Positions 62,636 to 64,000 of a stretch of 64,000 nt of DNA are shown here, one piece after another. Location of the stretch: positions 25,517 through 89,516 of the forward strand of contig CAINXK010000073.1 of assembly GCA_903854805.1 (NCBI GenBank). The letters run 5' to 3'. The stretch comes from an uncultured Anaerolineae bacterium (lineage in GTDB: Bacteria > Chloroflexota > Anaerolineae > Anaerolineales > Villigracilaceae). Position 1 is the stretch's first letter; each line of letters starts with the position of its first letter. Made by a program: the position numbers and the translations under genes. Below the pieces are notes generated by a model. That model did not search any database and was not told the DNA's origin. It worked only from the letters and a program-made list of their open reading frames with translations.

Positions 62636-62815
62636 ACTGGGAAGAATTTATCCGGTTTTTATCCGATTTTATTTCCACTTACTTCTTCCAACCTTATTCC
62701 GTCGAAGCGCTGGCCGCTGATCCAGTAACTATCACAGAAAAAACTCGAAATCTAAAAGAAAAGCACCTGAGTTGCCAGGCTGCTGTCTACCGGCATAGCC
62801 CAGCGGTGTAAATTT

Positions 62816-63676
62816 TCATCCAGTTGGGACGGTCTCATACTCCGGTGTGCGCGCACTGACAACAGCCCTAAACGTCACAGCCCCAATAACCAATATCGAG
62901 CCAACCAGGGCCAGGGGACCGGGCTTTTCGCCCAATACAAGAAAGACCCAAACCGGATTCAAAATAGGTTCAAGAGTCAGGATTAGATTAGATTCAAGCA
63001 CACGCACATGCTTAACAGCAATCGAGTAAAGCACAAAAGAGAGACCGATTTGGAATAGACCCAAGTATAAAATAATTCCGAGATTGGGAAGGTTGATAGT
63101 CTCTTTAAAAATAAACGGCAGTCCAACTAAAAACCCAATAATATTACCAATAAATATAATGTTTGCAGGATTATTATCTCTTTGGCTGCGCATAATTAGC
63201 ATCACGACAGAGAAAGTCATCCCGCTCAAAACCGCCAGTACATTCCCTGAAAAACCATCCAGGCTCAATTTATCGCCAAAAAACAGGAATAGACCAGAGA
63301 AGATCAACCCCATCGATACCCAATCCGCTTTATGAGGCTTTTCTTTTAAGAAAACGTAGCCCAATATCACCACATAAATCGGTGATGCATATTGAAGGAA
63401 AATTGCATTCGCAGCCGTAGTCAACTTTGTAGCCCACACAAAAGTCAGTTGTGTCAGAACATAACAAACCGACCCCAGCAATTGCAGCCAGGTTACGCGA
63501 AAATTTGGTTTGCGCAGGTAAGCCCATAATACAAACATGGCTACCAGGCTGCGCGCACCCAGAATTGCCAATGGAGACCAGCTAATAACCTTGATCCATA
63601 AACCGCTGGTACTCCATAAAGTAGCAGTTAAAATTAACATCAAGACCGAACGGCGCCGGCTGTTTAAAGAATTCAT
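62816..63676 (-). CDS. EamA/DMT-superfamily transporter
   Basis: A 286-residue membrane protein with ten predicted helices in two EamA repeats. The first repeat includes ATLWSTSGLWIKVISWSPLAILGARSLVAMFVL, here cited only as its start; the second ends with LEPILNPVWVFLVLGEKPGPLALVGSILV, the usual E-P ... GE-P pattern. It likely exports a small metabolite or amino acid; the substrate is unknown. The ATG has no strong Shine-Dalgarno. It is followed by the structured-transcript region. Confidence 0.85.
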   Translation of the reverse strand: MNSLNSRRRSVLMLILTATLWSTSGLWIKVISWSPLAILGARSLVAMFVLWAYLRKPNFRVTWLQLLGSVCYVLTQLTFVWATKLTTAANAIFLQYASPIYVVILGYVFLKEKPHKADWVSMGLIFSGLFLFFGDKLSLDGFSGNVLAVLSGMTFSVVMLIMRSQRDNNPANIIFIGNIIGFLVGLPFIFKETINLPNLGIILYLGLFQIGLSFVLYSIAVKHVRVLESNLILTLEPILNPVWVFLVLGEKPGPLALVGSILVIGAVTFRAVVSARTPEYETVPTG

Positions 63677-64000
63677 ATTTTTTTGACCTACCTTTTGAGA
63701 AAGATGGTCTGAATTTTAGCTGGTAAACCTACACAGGCATAGCCCAGGTTTCATCACAATTATTCCTGATGAAACAGGCACAGGCCAATCGCAACCATAG
63801 TACTAAGGGTCCGTAAAAGTATAAGTCCGCGGAATGATTTAATAAGGTTTGCCTGAAAGTAGAATTGTGGTTCAAAAACCACATAGCAATAGGCGAACTG
63901 CTGACAGAAATTATCCACGAATGCCAATGTACAGCCTGCCTTGCAGACAAAAATCGCGAAGAATGGGTAATCCATCATCAAATGAACGTTTTACTCAGCC
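63677..64000. other. window end without a supported gene
   Basis: About 320 bases. Two overlapping minus-strand frames of 73 codons near 63729-63981 lack Shine-Dalgarno sequences and known motifs. The stretch may hold the upstream region of the EamA gene and the edge of a gene beyond the window. Confidence 0.4.

Noticed and set aside
63729..63981. Two overlapping 73-codon minus-strand frames at the window end
   Set aside because: No Shine-Dalgarno or domain; the sequence outside the window would be needed.
1..64000. CRISPR arrays, insertion sequences, prophage genes, rRNA
   Set aside because: Read for regularly spaced repeats, transposase or integrase motifs, and rRNA sequence; none found.

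Overview
The window reads as a bacterial chromosome segment, most likely a Chloroflexota genome of the Anaerolineae type. This is inferred from the gene mix (paired ABC exporters, a RIO kinase, a four-S1-domain protein, a fused dehydratase activase, PolB2-like genes) and frequent TTG/GTG starts; no rRNA or phylogenetic marker was searched. Genes are dense on both strands and start choice was guided by visible Shine-Dalgarno sequences. Three tRNAs (Leu-TAG, Glu-TTC, Ser-GGA) are present. No CRISPR array, insertion sequence or integrase gene was seen.

Layout. 1-10 kb: end of a serine hydrolase, tRNA-Leu with trigger factor, a winged-helix/ferredoxin protein, a sirtuin, a DedA protein and a two-gene heterodimeric ABC exporter. 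10-19.8 kb: acetyltransferase/SDR pair, UvrD-like helicase, a cyclic-nucleotide-domain protein, two glycosyltransferases, and a ChlI/ChlD chelatase gene broken into two frames at an A9 run. 20-23 kb: S1-domain protein, M19 dipeptidase and a small membrane protein. 23.1-28.5 kb: a visibly GC-richer block (FtsX-like permease, lipoprotein adaptor, ABC ATPase, frameshifted ICMT-like gene) lying between a degenerate tRNA-Glu copy and intact tRNA-Glu. 28.7-31.7 kb: a tightly overlapped operon with methyltransferase, signal peptidase I, deoC, a YgiT-type zinc finger and an unknown gene. 31.8-36 kb: tyrosine-phosphatase-like and PilZ genes, then a three-gene cassette of a RecA/Rad51-like protein without a P-loop, a small helical protein and a family B DNA polymerase homologue with a broken motif C.

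36.4-43.5 kb: tandem near-identical secreted proteins, an FAD oxidoreductase, tRNA-Ser, FabF-type ketosynthase, threonine synthase, GNAT and MFS genes. 44-49.6 kb: TetR regulator and a 1431-residue activase/dehydratase-type protein. 49.6-53.7 kb: PAP2 phosphatase and a thiol/redox set (DUF2892, thioredoxin-DUF2892 fusion, AhpD-like, NifX-like, FmdB-like, OsmC, DUF302). 53.9-56.8 kb: GNAT, methyltransferase, ATC-hydrolase-like protein, a small membrane protein and ArsR. 56.9-61.3 kb: histidine degradation genes hutH and hutI with a creatininase-family protein. 61.3-63.7 kb: RIO kinase, a structured short transcript with a 21-codon reading frame and two terminators, and an EamA transporter.

The strongest candidates for something unusual are the PolB2-like cassette (32.97-35.95 kb), the slippery site inside the chelatase gene (18.66 kb), the structured leader/small RNA (62.4-62.6 kb) and the tRNA-Glu-flanked GC-rich block (23.1-28.5 kb).
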